From positions 77,151,422-77,215,421 of the forward strand of contig CP142456.1 in assembly GCA_038049695.1 (NCBI GenBank): a stretch of 64,000 bases of DNA, read 5' to 3'. The DNA comes from Cinnamomum chago. Lineage: Eukaryota; Streptophyta; Magnoliopsida; Laurales; Lauraceae. Positions within the stretch are counted from its first letter, which is position 1. Every line of letters begins with the position of its first letter. A program made the translations under genes and the position numbers. Under the pieces are notes generated by a model. The model was given only the letters and a program-made list of their open reading frames with translations, was not told the origin of the DNA and searched no databases. Of this stretch, positions 45,593-57,326 are shown one piece after another.

Positions 45593-46880
45593 CCGCAATC
45601 CAATTTAAATTCTCCTTCACAGTACAAACCAAAAGCTTGCAGAAACACTGCTAAAAGAGCCCTTAAAGTTTTAATTATCATATGCAAGAAAGAAAGCATT
45701 GAAGAATATTTTCTTTTAGTAAATGAAAAGAAAACACATAATGAAAGTCAGGTCAAAACTTCAACAAGAAAAGCTTTGAAGAGCAAGACTACAAGCGACA
45801 TACATATTGAACAATGCCAAACTTTACAACTTGGTAAAACCATTGACCAAGTCTCCATGTTTTTAAGAGACAATTCATAGGGAAAGGGTGCTTCACAACT
45901 CCCCTTTCAGATTTATGGTCCAGTAAGGGTGTTGTGGGACCTAAACGACCCTGCCTCTTCATGAATCTGATGGTGTTCTTCTCTCCACCTAAACAGGAAG
46001 GGAAAATCTTAAAAGAAAATTGCACATAAATCTAACAGAAGTAAGAAAATCTGCGAGAATAACTACATGTATCTAGAAAGACAGTCCTACCCAAGCAAGC
46101 AACGAGATATCTTCCAAAGCAATACATGGCAAAGGCTTCGTAGCAATCACGCAGGATCTCACAATCAACACTAATTGATGGGTTCATCAGTGATACAAAC
46201 TACATTCAAAGAACAACTATATTGTGTCGGTAAGTAGTTCCCATTCAAATACTAAAGCTGCTTAACAGAAAAACTTGTCATCACATAATGACCTCACTAA
46301 TAAATTAAAAATAAAAATAAAAAAGTCTGATCAATTTCTATGAACATTAAGTAGCTCACAATGAAGAAAGATGTGATCTACAGGAGGATCAAGAATTTAA
46401 CCACTGTTAATCAATTACAAGTTTAGACTAACTGGATTAAAAGAATTTTTTAAAAAAAGAAAAAAAATTGCTGGTAATCTAAGACTAGACTCATTAGTTT
46501 TTTTTTTTTTTTTTTTAACGAGATTCCTACGATGAAATTTCTTCATTTCCACCCTTTATTTAAAAAAGAATTACCGATTCAACAGCCTAGCATGGAACCA
46601 TTAAGATAACACCAATGAGAAACTTCTGCTCCTGAAAGGAAAAGCCAATGAAATTTGAAAAATTAAACAAACAAAAGGATGCAAGCCAATTTTAAAGGAA
46701 ACACTGAATTCACAAGAGAAGGAAGAAAACCTCTGGATTCTTGTATGCCGAAAGGTGCTGAATTAGAAGGAATAGTGAAAGTGAAAGTGTGATAATTACA
46801 AAGAAACTAGCAACTGGAGCTGCCCATGTTGGGGGAAAATAATATAGGGCATTGAGGTAAGGATACCCTGTTATACTCAT
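45593..46880 (-). pseudogene. LAZ1-like (DUF300/TMEM184 family) 5' gene fragment
   Basis: LAZ1 family proteins are multi-pass membrane proteins of the vacuole/plasma membrane linked to cell-death and brassinosteroid responses in Arabidopsis. Five minus-strand exons are visible. 46880-46731 has ATG, then MSITGYPYLNALYYFPPTWA and a membrane helix. 46631-46575 has EQKFLIGVILMVPC, then stop, then AVES. 46199-46091 has SLMNPSISVDCEILRDCYEA. 45988-45804 has GGEKNTIRFMKRQGRLG and HPFPMNCLLKTWRLGQWFY. 45681-45593 has MIIKTLRALLAVFLQAFGLY and CEGEFK. Introns are 99, 375, 102 and 122 bp with GT donors. A TAG at 46587-46589 replaces a conserved tyrosine codon, and the last acceptor reads AT instead of AG. 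The C-terminal half is missing. Confidence 0.9.
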
Positions 46881-47299
46881 TGGGAATTATTACAGTCAAC
46901 TGGCTCTAGATTCCTGCAGATTCTCTAAACTGTTGAATTATTGGTTTCCCTGCATATAGTTCACTAGCATTGACCCACTTAGAAGCATCTTACAGGCCTG
47001 TAGATACAAAAGGATCAGCATGGCCTCAAACAGCACAAGAGTAATGATATAGACGCAATCTGAGGAAGTAAACTCACCAGATAGTGTAATACAACCACGG
47101 TGATTGTGGTCAAAGGAAAGTCGTTTCAAAATATGGTGTTAACTTGGTTTAGTCTCAGAGCAACCGACTCCCACCAGAGCACGTAACGACGAGATTATCC
47201 ATTCATTCATGGCCTTGTAGCTTTTAAAACCAATACATCACAACATAATATAGCTAGCCATCTACTGAGTGAGAAACTACTTTTAAATGAAACAAAACT

Positions 47300-47890
47300 A
47301 ATAGTTTCACCATATACCAATCTTCTAGTAAGGAAATAAAATCCCAACATCAGTCTTTGTTCTTACTCCAAAGATGTTTCTGCACCTGAAAAGGATTGAA
47401 AAAAAAAATTACTAGAGAAACACAACATTAATAAACCCAACAGACAACTCCAAGTACAAAAGGATCTACCTATTTGAAGAGACCTCGTTAATTTTTGTTT
47501 CATCCAGAGGAGAATTTTATTATAAAGATAAGATCCATAATGCGGACATGAATTACAAACACGGATATGTTGCTTGTGGACAGGAAGAGTAAGAAAACTA
47601 AAAGAATTATATGAAACGGTACACTCATTATCCAATTCAACTTCATCTAGCATTACGCTGAGATCAACAACCACATTGGGAAGGATACTAGCTCTTCATA
47701 CCATGGCCCCAAATCATCACAAGCATCATAAGCCGGGGGAGAGGGAACTTTATCCAAATGAATGTGATTTGCAATTCCACACTGCCCAGCAAAACCCAAT
47801 ACAAATACTGCTTCATCATCATTGAATACTTATCTCTGGGTTCAGCTTTTGTGAATTCTACTTCTCCAATCAACACCAAAAACCTATACA
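47300..47890 (-). other. Unidentified exon-like segments
   Basis: On the minus strand one frame reads VFNDDEAVFVLGFAGQCGIA, NHIHLDKVPSPPAYDACDDL and GPWYEELVS (about 47855-47690). After a frame change it reads NVVVDLSVMLDEVELDNECT and VSYNSFSF (about 47680-47600). The composition looks like real protein, broken by a frameshift. I do not recognise the family. It lies just upstream of the LAZ1-like fragment in the same orientation. Confidence 0.4.
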
Positions 47891-48782
47891 AAAGAAGAAA
47901 GAGAAAGAAAACACCATCTGTAACCAGACAGATCTGAGAAACGTAAAAAAAAAAAAAAAGAAAAAAGAAAAAGAAAAATACAAATCTTCATAACATAAGC
48001 ATGCCCAAAACAGGTAAAATAAAAAAGAGAGAGGAAGAATAGTCGATTTAGGGCAAACAATGATATTAGTACAAGTACCTGAAATTGGCGATGAGTTTCA
48101 GGAGCCCTTTTCTGATTTCTGAGGTCGATTGCTAGCCAAGTAAGAACCGCAACTGCAACTGCAACTTGCAATTTATATATATACACACACACTGTTAAAA
48201 TATGAAGCTGGCTTGCTTATAAGATCTACAATCTCTAAAAGAAAAAGTCAAAATCAAAAATCAAAATCAAAATCATGAGAAGATAAACGAAGAAGAAAGG
48301 GGGAGAGAGAGAGAGAGATTTTAGGGTTTCGTAGTAAACCTGGAGTGGAGAAATGAAAGGGGAAGAGAAGAAAAAGGCGTTTGTGAGGACGGATGGGTTT
48401 TAGAATAAAACTCCAGATGAAACCTCAAAATGTGAAATTAGAAATCTCAAAAATTTCACTCCAAACACTTCAAAACCAAATCAGTAACAGAAACCATAAA
48501 TAATAACAAGAAGACCTCAAATGAGGCCAAGAAATCTCCATTACACTCTCATTGGCTCAACTCAAATGAAGAACCAGAAACCGAAATCAACCACAGAAAC
48601 CCAAATCAATAGGAAAACGAATCCGCACATGGAGAAAGATCTGACCTTTCCGCCGAGAGAGATCTTCTCAATGGAGAGGATTTCGGAGATCTTACAGCAC
48701 CTCGTCAGCAACGGCTCCGGCGCGCGGGAGCAAGGGCACAGTGCAGAGCGAGAGGGAGAGGGAGGGAGGGAGGGGGAGAGAA

Positions 48783-48785
<3 letters not shown>

Positions 48786-48834
<49 letters not shown>

Positions 48835-48899
48835 CGCTGGGAAGGAAGGAAGAAGGAAGGAAAAAATCGCTGGGTTGAGCGCGGGAGCGAGGGCACAGT

Positions 48900-48980
<81 letters not shown>
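48786..48980. repeat. (GA)n microsatellites
   Basis: Two GA runs (about 48786-48825 and 48904-48979) inside a partly duplicated segment containing AAAATCGCTGGGTTGAGCGC. The long arginine/glutamate and serine/leucine frames here are artefacts of the repeat. Confidence 0.85.
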
Positions 48981-48982
<2 letters not shown>

Positions 48983-49107
48983 AAAATCGCTGGTAAGGAA
49001 GGAAGAAGGAAGGGAAAAATCGCTGGGTTGAGCGCGGGAGCAGGGGCGGGAGAAAGGAAAAACAGAAGTGGGAAAGAAGGAAGGAAGGCAAGGGTTGGAA
49101 ATGAAAA

Positions 49108-49152
49108 CTTTTAGGCGGCCGCTAATGACCTCTTGGCGGCCGCCCGCATTTT
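49108..49152. repeat. Right subterminal repeats of the large CACTA element
   Basis: AGGCGGCCGCTAATGACC and TTGGCGGCCGCCCG, matching the left-end motif set at 33030-33375. Confidence 0.8.
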
Positions 49153-49186
49153 TGACGAGCCAAAACTCGATTTTCTAGTAGTGTTT

Positions 49187-51489
49187 GCCTTTTCAAGCAG
49201 AGATAATAGCGGAGAATAAATTATAATTGCCACCCTGTTTTAGGACTGGTCACGCATTTCACTCTCTTTTTTGAACTTCTCACATTGAACTACTTTCCCA
49301 TCTTGCCATGCATGTTGCCACATCACTATCCTCACCTTTCATAGAATCCACCCCAAGCCATGACTGCATTCATTTTCCCGTACACCAAAACTTACAGTTC
49401 TCACACACACTTCATTACTCTCATACACTTTAACATGCACCAAGCCACTTTTCTTATATAGTTCGTTCCTCCCTTCACTTCTCTATATACTAATCTCAGA
49501 CTTCCCATACATCCAATTCGTTCCATTCAACGATATCTCACCATTTCCATGGTCCTTCACTAATTGTCTTTTTTTCCCATACTACCACCTTATTACGCTA
49601 GCATTTTTCTTATACAGCTATATATATGCATGTCGTGTTATCTTCACAATCTTGTCCATGAAACCTATGAGCAAGTAGACAGGAGTGTGAAGTTACAATA
49701 TCAACAAGTCCATATATGGTACAAGTAGTGCCCCGAGCTAGAACTTGTATGTTTTATCTTTGAATGAAACTAGTCTCTACCCCCTTTATCTTTTGATTGT
49801 TCTTCTTTTTCCCTCTTAGTGTTGAGTTTTGGGCTAGTCTGATTTTACACACTATTTGAAGTGCGGAATTTTTGATAATTGGATTCTCTGTTTCTCCACA
49901 ATCCTTTCCATCAAAGCAGCTGCTTGGCAGTTGACGTGTTCTAGAGCTATGACGTGTCTTGGGCTTTGGAATGAATTGATCCTCCCAAGGGTCTCTTGTT
50001 TCAATTGGTGTCTTGATCCTTCATATGCAAACCCCTACCCATACGTGTGCGCAATCTGCGGGAGTAAGTTTGGCTCCTATCTATTACCTTTGCAATCACA
50101 ACATTAAAACAGATAAACACTTCTTTTTCAGTTATCCATTCGCCAATCAATTATGAAGTTGGGTTCTTCAAGTAGTAGGCACTAATGTTCCTTCCTCCAC
50201 GTCCCCTTGCTCAATTTTGTAAAGACAAACGGCCCCTACTGTGGCATGATCAGACACTTCTTTTTGGGGTTTTGACATAATAATCCTCCTTAATTCTAAT
50301 TTTTCCAATTTCATGATTGAAACTCAGATAATGTAACTAAGATCACTCAACTCTGGTCAATCATTTTTTTAAAAACTTCTTTGCCCTAGATCCCCTGATA
50401 TCATGCGATTTATTAGTTTCAGTATAATACACTTTTGCAACCAGTACGTGAATTCATGTTCTTTCATAAAACACGAAAATGATATTTTATGAAAAGTAAA
50501 TACATATCTGACCACCATTTCTCAAGGTCCATCATTCAAAAAAATATCTCATGCTACATAAAAGCCTCCAATGATATCATGGGATTTATCAGTTTTTATG
50601 ACATATATTGTTCCTATTATATCATGGAATCTAAGGCAAAAGAGAGTTTAGAAAGTGTTGACCAGAGTCGTAATGGGAACATCGATTTTAAGAAGGTTTA
50701 ATATATCAAAACCCCCTTCTTTTTTCCTTAAATAATGGCTTATATTATATTATAACATCACACAAAAGCTATACAAGATGGAAAAGAACAGAACTTCAAA
50801 ACCGTTGATACTCTCTCCCTGCGATGCTCAAGTGAGGGCTCAGCTGCCCACAAAAGCAAATATTGTAGAATATGTGCTGTTAGTTTTGCAAGATGGTCTG
50901 AGTGACTTTCAAAACCTTTTAAGACTTTCTAGGTCATTACTCCGAAGCCAACACCTTGTATAAATAATAGAACTCTTACGTATTCTAGATCTATATCCTT
51001 CATCAATGAGGCTCATTTTTGTAAATTTCTAGTGCATATTTAAGTTCGGACACTTACTACTTATTAGGCTAGATATATGGACCATCAGATTTTTGGTCAA
51101 GGATTTTACATAACCTCCTAATGGAAGTGTAGGTGATATAACATGTGAGCATGCATTAATTAATGCTAATACCTTGGTGGGGGGCCCAAACCAAAGCACG
51201 ATTTTCTCCCGTGCTCCGGTGCTCTGTGGTCCATTTAGATCGGATTTGGTCCTCATAATGGGTCTTGTGGAATTCAAGGGGCTCTAACGTTTTGGACGAT
51301 TTGGATGAGTGCCCCACGGTTCACGAAGCTCGGGAGAAGATTTTTCCAAAAGCAAGACCTTCTAAATGAAAATGAATTCTTGAGCCTTTTTTTTCATTTG
51401 TGGGATATCTTTCAAGTGGATAGAATGAGACATTTATTCCAGATGTGCACAATAGCAAGGGGCGATTTTTTCCATTTGGATGTGTGCTG
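49187..51489. other. Spacer without recognisable gene
   Basis: Non-coding AT-rich DNA to the right of the CACTA element. Short frames only. Text near 51340-51370 (GACCTTCTAAATGAAAA) recurs at 52556-52575, suggesting a small local duplication. Confidence 0.4.
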
Positions 51490-51497
51490 GTAGTCAA

Positions 51498-52449
51498 GGC
51501 AGTGGCGGACTTAGGATTTTTGTTTAGATGGGGCTAAATTTTTGCTCAACTTTGCTAACTTTTTTCACATTAACAATATCAAAAGAGAAAATATATTGCA
51601 TTGAAATAGACACAAAAAAATTTCCATACTCAGATCTCTTGCCTAATTGAAGGGTATTACTAATACCTCTCCCAAATTCAAACGATCATCAATTCATCAT
51701 CATCAAAACAAAAAAATTTCTTTAATCCTAGGTGTTTGGATGCCCTGAAACGATGCTTTGGGTGAGCACCCAATTACCCAATTTGGATTCCCAAACGGGT
51801 TTTATTTCAATCTAAAGAATTTGGTCATTTGCACTTACCTAACTTTAAGAATAATTCCCTATAACTGATCATGGGCTCATGGCAAAGAAGAAAAATTGTC
51901 ACTTCAATGTAACTCAAGTTATCCAAACATATGAAACCTAAGGCCTCATTTTTGCATGAATTGAAGATTAAAGTTTGCCTAATGGTGATTATGTAGATAT
52001 GCTCAGATTATCTGATTTAGGGCTTAGGATTTGGATTTCGATTTGGGGATTTAGGATTTGAAATTAGAATTTGGAGATTAAGTGCTCATATTTAGATATG
52101 GAGTGATTATGATTATACTACAATTGAGGAAGGAGAAAGATTGCTTTATTTATGTTTATTTGGTGAGAGAGAGACTACCGATGAAAGGACTGGCAATGAA
52201 AAGCTTGATTGGTTCAATGAGGATCTCGAACTATTGGTAAAAAGAAGATACCAAAAGAGAACGGCGTGAAGAGGATCTAATACTTTCAGTAATCAAGGTT
52301 TTGTGATGTGGGGTGATCACAAGATTGAGACATGGGGCGATTGTTTATTAAATATACGTGGGACACCTCATGCGCATTTAAATCTCTATTAATTTCAAAA
52401 TCAACATGGGGCAACCGCCCTATATTAAGTATGTGTAGGTCCGCCACTG
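51498..52449. mobile_element. Non-autonomous hAT element
   Basis: Inverted ends CAGTGGCGGACTTAGG and TAGGTCCGCCACTG. A perfect 8-bp duplication AGTCAAGG flanks it (51490-51497 and 52450-52457). The 952-bp interior is AT-rich and non-coding. Confidence 0.92.
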
Positions 52450-52748
52450 AGTCAAGGGCAATCGCGTGGAACTTATGGAAGGCCGGGTCCTGCCTTTGGA
52501 ACGGTCTGCATGAGCCCTCAACATAGTGTTATGAGTTGGAGAATATCCCTAGCAGCGAGACCTTCTAAATGAAAACCGCATCTATTTCTCATATCTGGGG
52601 AAGTGGAGTGGAAAATGCATATTGGATTCCCGAGGCACTTGTAATTAGGGTTGTCAAAGGGCCAAGCTAGGCCGAGCCTTGGGTCGTTACCCTACCCTCA
52701 ATATGTGCAGGGCCAGGATTGGGCGGACTAAAGCCCTTGGAGGGCTTA

Positions 52749-55064
52749 TGTTTGCGATTTTCCGCAAGTATACGGTTGTCTCAAGTAATATGGATTATGG
52801 AAGTCCGAATATTTTTCCCATGAAGATCGTTACAAGGAAAATAACAATGATCTCTGAAAAGGAGTATCAACTCAAATATAGTTAATGAATGTAAATGGAG
52901 ATAACAAAAACAATGGAAACACATAACAAGATAATAACAATGGAAATAAAAAAAAATGGAAACTCAAAGAAAACAAGAAACTAGATAACAAAGAGATGTT
53001 AGTAAAAATTGAAAAACTCAAGTAAGAACAAACCAAGAACAAGATTAGTAACAAGTTAATAAAAAAACCAAAATGACAAGGTTAATACAAGAACAATAAA
53101 GCAATGTTAGATAGATCAAGTGAATAAGTGTAAAAATAAGCGAAAGTCTAAGATAAAAAGAAACTAAAAGCATCCATGAAAACCAATTAATAAGGAGAAC
53201 AAGATAGAAAATGAGTGGATGGAGATGAAAAGAAATGTGCTAAAAGTGAAAAATCAAAAGTGGAATTTATGGTGTGAATCGAGTAGAGGAATGGAGTGTG
53301 AGAATTAAAATAAGTGAATAAATGTGTAGGAATGTGAATAGAATCTAACTAAAGTAAGTAAAATAAGGAACAAGCAATACTAATAGATAGATTGAATCAT
53401 TTAGAATCCACTAAGTGATACTAATCCAACACTAATGCTCTTCTCTTTTTTAAAAAAAAATACTCAAATCTAATGACAAATCAATGCTTGGATTTGGAAA
53501 ATATAAATTTAAAGCTCTAAAATAGAAATTAACAATCTAATAGCTAAGATTTTCTTCCCTTCATAAAAGAAAAAAGGTCCTAATGACTATTTATCAAAAG
53601 TAAATATAAATCATCAAAAGATATTAACTCCTAAGCATGATTTATCAAACCTAAGCATAGATAGTAAAAAGAATCTAAGATAGAAAACAAGCATGGAAGG
53701 TAGCACATTGCAATGAAGAAAAATCACATAAACAAAGAGAATTAAGAGCATAAGCAAAAGGAATAGTATTTACTTAGCTTCTTCTAGAAGATCCAATCAA
53801 AGTGATTAGCTACCCATTGGAGAAGACAAAGCTGTCATTATAAATCTTTAATTTTTACAAAGCTTTCCTCACTTTCTCTCTACAGTTGCTCTCAATTACA
53901 TAAATAGCTTAAGTAAAGAGGAGGAGGCTCTCATTGCTTGTGTGTCTAATGCCTATTGCTCCCTTCCTTATATAGAGACATTTGCCTTGCTCTTTTTGGT
54001 ATTTTTCCAATGTGGGACTTCACAATAATAGAATTATGAACATATGAATGTGATTCCCCTGTTTGAAAATAGTCCACAGATTGATGTGTCATTTTGACTC
54101 CCGAAACATCCGAGTTGGAAAAAAATTGAAATATGATTTGTAGATCTTAGAACAAGCTTTCCAATGCATCTAAGATCACCTCAATCAGACACCCGAGTAA
54201 AAAGATATAGTGAAAATACCAACCCAGGTCTTTCATTTTTCTTCTTATTGTTGGCCTATCTTTGTCATTTCTTCATCCAATTGTCTTCCAAACTTATCCT
54301 TACTCTCTTTAACTCTTGAATCTCAACTTTAGTCTTCAAATTAATCTTCAATTAACACCTACAAAGAGAAATTAACATAATTGAGAGTATTTTCGAAAAT
54401 ATTTTGTATGAAAGCTATTAGAATTCATATAAATGCATACAAGTGACCATCTATAATGAAAATATATGAGTAAAGCATGATGTGGAGGAAATTTATGATT
54501 TTTATGCTAAAAATAGTGTTTTGAGTTATTTTATCTTTTTTTTTTTTTGCTAAAAGGCAATTGTATTAAAGGAGGGAGAAGAAAAAATAAAGGCTAAAAG
54601 CCCCCAGGATAACAACCAAAGAGATTACAAATAAAGAGAGAGCAAACCAAAGAGATTACAAAAGAGAGAACAAAAACAAAAAACCATTCCAGCAAACTAA
54701 CAGGGCTGAGGAATGGAAAGGAACCTGTATAACTCAAGGATTGATCTACCTGAGAAAGGTTTGACCAGCTTTATTAGAGAAGAAGAGATGAGCTCAGCAA
54801 GGAGGATTTTGGCCTTCATCTGAGAGACATTGGAATTTCTTAATAGAAGATCATTTCTACATTTCCATATGATATAAATTGTGGAAAGGAAAATTGCAGC
54901 AGCCCCCTGAGTCGCCAGCTTGTCGCAGTTAGCAGAGAGATGATGCCAGATCCACGTGGGGGAAGGATGGAGGTTGAAAGTAACACCTGCACCTTGAAGA
55001 GTTATTTTATCTTTGAAACCTCATAAAATAATAGTATGAAAGTGTATCTTTTGTGAACTCACCA
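52749..55064. mobile_element. Solo LTR (about 1.84 kb without its own insertion)
   Basis: Starts TGTTTGCGATTTTCCGCAAG and ends TGTGAACTCACCA, with a perfect 5-bp duplication GCTTA (52744-52748 and 55065-55069). The GCAAGTATACGG phrase is common in large plant Ty3/gypsy LTRs. No internal coding region, so it is a solo LTR left by recombination. A LINE fragment is inserted at 54539-54998. Confidence 0.8.
54539..54998 (-). mobile_element. 5'-truncated L1-type LINE 3' end (copy E)
   Basis: Minus-strand LINE tail: poly(A) (T run on the plus strand at about 54539-54548) preceded by TTGCCTTTTAGC, same family as copies A and B. A perfect 16-bp duplication GAGTTATTTTATCTTT lies at 54523-54538 and 54999-55014. 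It contains only the last part of ORF2 and the 3' UTR. Confidence 0.92.
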
Positions 55065-57044
55065 GCTTAGGCCCTATCCCTACCCTCTAGGGTTGGAGCC
55101 ATTCTAAGGGAGGGCTCAGGGCCTCAAAATAAGAAAATTATTATCTTTTTAATTTTTTTATATTGTTATCACGAATCGAGTATCGATCGAGCATTATCTT
55201 ATCTAACCTCAATTGTGAAGGAACCATTAAAAGATATTTTGAGAATATAAGTTGTCTTTGAAAACTTTCTTTTATCAGACAAAGTCATACGTGCTTTGAT
55301 GACTTTAGTTCTAGACATAAGGTTTATTTATTTTGTCAAAAAAAGAGAATGGTTAAAGAGTCTTTAAGGGCCTACAAAAAATTGCCCACGTCCAACCCTA
55401 GGGCTTTTCCTTATAAACAAAAGGCCCTTAAGGGCTGGGCGGGCCCCCCCTTATCTCAGTGCCAGATTGACGACCTACTTGTAATGTAGAGAACTAGGAT
55501 TGGGCTAAAGAGTTCCCTCGCGATCTTCATGTGTAGACCAGCTCTATGGGTCCTCTTGGGCCCACCTTTGATAAACCTTTCACGCTCCTATCTGGCCATG
55601 ATCTGTGACCATTTTCATTTTTTTTATTATCATACCCTCTCGCCGGATGAATTTAATTTATATAAAAAAAAAGCCTATTGTTAAAAAGACCGTTAAACTT
55701 TACTGTTGTTAAATCAAGAGTGAAGATAATCAAATGAAACTGATTTCTTTTCATAGCCCTTATCTGTTACACCCCGACCCAACTTAATCTTCATTAGTGT
55801 TAATTAATGAGTATTGAGCTTAATTAATTATGCTTAGTTGTAAATCGTCGACCTTAGTACTCGTTAGTTTTTTTTTTAGACTGAGTTAATTGAGTTTTGA
55901 GTCTTGAATAGGTGAGTGGTGTAGAGTTGACTCACTTGGATTGAGTCAAAGACTTTTCCGTAATTATAGCTTTTCTCGTCTTGCATCATTTTCGCGACAT
56001 CTTGGCGTCATTGCGTGTATCTCGTTGAACACGTTGATTTTCGTATTCAGCTTTACTTCATTTGATCACTCGTTGAAGAAATGGACTCCCATTTGACTTA
56101 AATTGGAATTAGACAAACCTAGTGGGCCTTTTTGCAAAATTAACCATCCTTATCACTAACACAACTCCAGCCCACCCAATTCATTCGTTTGCTGGAGTGG
56201 GCTGTGGAGAGAACTTCTCCTCCATTGTTCCTTTCCATTTCTTTTCCCTTTTCCAAGCCTTGTGGTGCTAGGGCAAGTGAAGATAGGAGTGGAGCTTTTC
56301 TTCTTCATCATCTTCTTCATCTCCTCTCTTCTTGGTTGGCAAGGAAATACCCCCATCATCTCCCATTTCCTCCAATTCGGATTTCTTGGTTGAGGTATGA
56401 GTCAACACTCTTTCCTTTTAGATTTTTTGAGTTGGATTAGAGTCAAAAGACCTCTTATAAGCATGTATAGACTTTGATTGGTGTTGTGATGGATATTTGT
56501 GTCTAGGGTTGAATATTTTGGGGATTTTAGGGTTCTTTAAACCAAGAGTGTAGAAGAGTTTTGGAAAGCTATTTTGAGGCAAGTATAAGCTTGAATTAAG
56601 AACATGTGTTATTTACTTCTTTGAGTGGGTATTAAATCTTTTTTTGTTTACTGTGATTTGCCTCTTAGTTCAAAACTTGAGAATGATTATGATTTGAAAT
56701 TTTGTGGGTTTGCTTAGGAATGGTAAAGCTTGAATTAGATGGAACAATGTGTGTGCAGGTGGTTTCTTAGAAATTTTTGTTTCAATGTGTCATTGGAAAC
56801 ACATTTCAGATTTTCCATCCTACTGTAATTGGGTGGTGTCTCACGGTTTTGATGAATGGATGACTGGAATGAGTTATGTAGTAGTTTAATGGTGTTAATT
56901 GTAAGTGGGTTATACTCATTCTAGTGCCATAAGGCAGGAGAATAAATCAGAATAAAGAGGGAAGAAAACAGTGCAGAAACAGTGTATGTTCCTGCACTGA
57001 ACTGGGCATGGAGGCTCTGCTTGGGTTGTGAGCGGGCTTGGGCC

Positions 57045-57260
57045 CTGTTTCAGGTCCATTTTTGGGCAATTTTTAGGCCTGTTTCAGACCCATTTTAAGG
57101 CTGATTTCAGGCCCAATTCTGGGCAATTTTCAGGTCTATTTCAGGCCCAATTTTTGGACTATTTTCAGGTATGTTTCAGACCCATTTCAGGTTGATTTTA
57201 ACTCAATTTCTGGGCTGTTTTCCAATCCATATCAGGCCCATTCCTGGGTTGTTTTCCAGC
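57045..57260. repeat. Degenerate ~35-40-bp repeat within the solo LTR
   Basis: Several imperfect units built on TTTCAGGCCCAATTTCTGGG and variants (TTTCAGACCCATTTTAAGGC and similar). Confidence 0.7.
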
Positions 57261-57286
57261 CATATTAGGCTCTATTTCCAGCCCAC

Positions 57287-57326
57287 AGGCGGCTAACCGC
57301 CGGATCAACAGGCGGCTAACCGCCAG
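57287..57326. repeat. Paired GGCGGCTAACCGCC motifs
   Basis: AGGCGGCTAACCGCC occurs twice, 21 bases apart. Near-palindromic, and closely similar to motifs inside the CACTA element at 40420-40570, 41345-41392 and 42010-42100. Confidence 0.85.

Larger units (their letters stand above)
33012..49183. mobile_element. 16.2-kb CACTA-type element carrying host gene fragments
   Basis: Left end CACTACTAGAAAAATGAC and right end ...TTTTCTAGTAGTG are inverted repeats. The 3-bp duplication TTT is perfect (33009-33011 and 49184-49186). Both subterminal regions carry GGCGGCCGC-type motifs in both orientations (33030-33375 and 49110-49152). Between them lie spliced gene fragments on the minus strand: proteasome beta-5 and a LAZ1-like protein. 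Two later DNA insertions are also present: a LINE containing another CACTA element, and a fold-back MITE. Without these the element is about 8.2 kb. No CACTA transposase was recognised, so it would be a non-autonomous gene-capturing (Pack-CACTA-like) element. Confidence 0.82.
52646..55477. mobile_element. hAT-type element hosting a nested solo LTR and LINE
   Basis: Left end TAGGGTTGTCAAAGGGC; the right end, read on the complement, is TAGGTCGTCAATCTGGC. The flanking octamer CTTGTAAT is perfect (52638-52645 and 55478-55485). Only about 515 bp belongs to the element itself; the rest is a solo LTR at 52749-55064. The GGGCC-rich interior resembles other small hAT MITEs. Confidence 0.82.

Noticed and set aside
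48521..49114. Open frames rich in arginine/glutamate (plus) and serine/leucine (minus)
   Set aside because: Created by (GA)n microsatellites inside the CACTA element.
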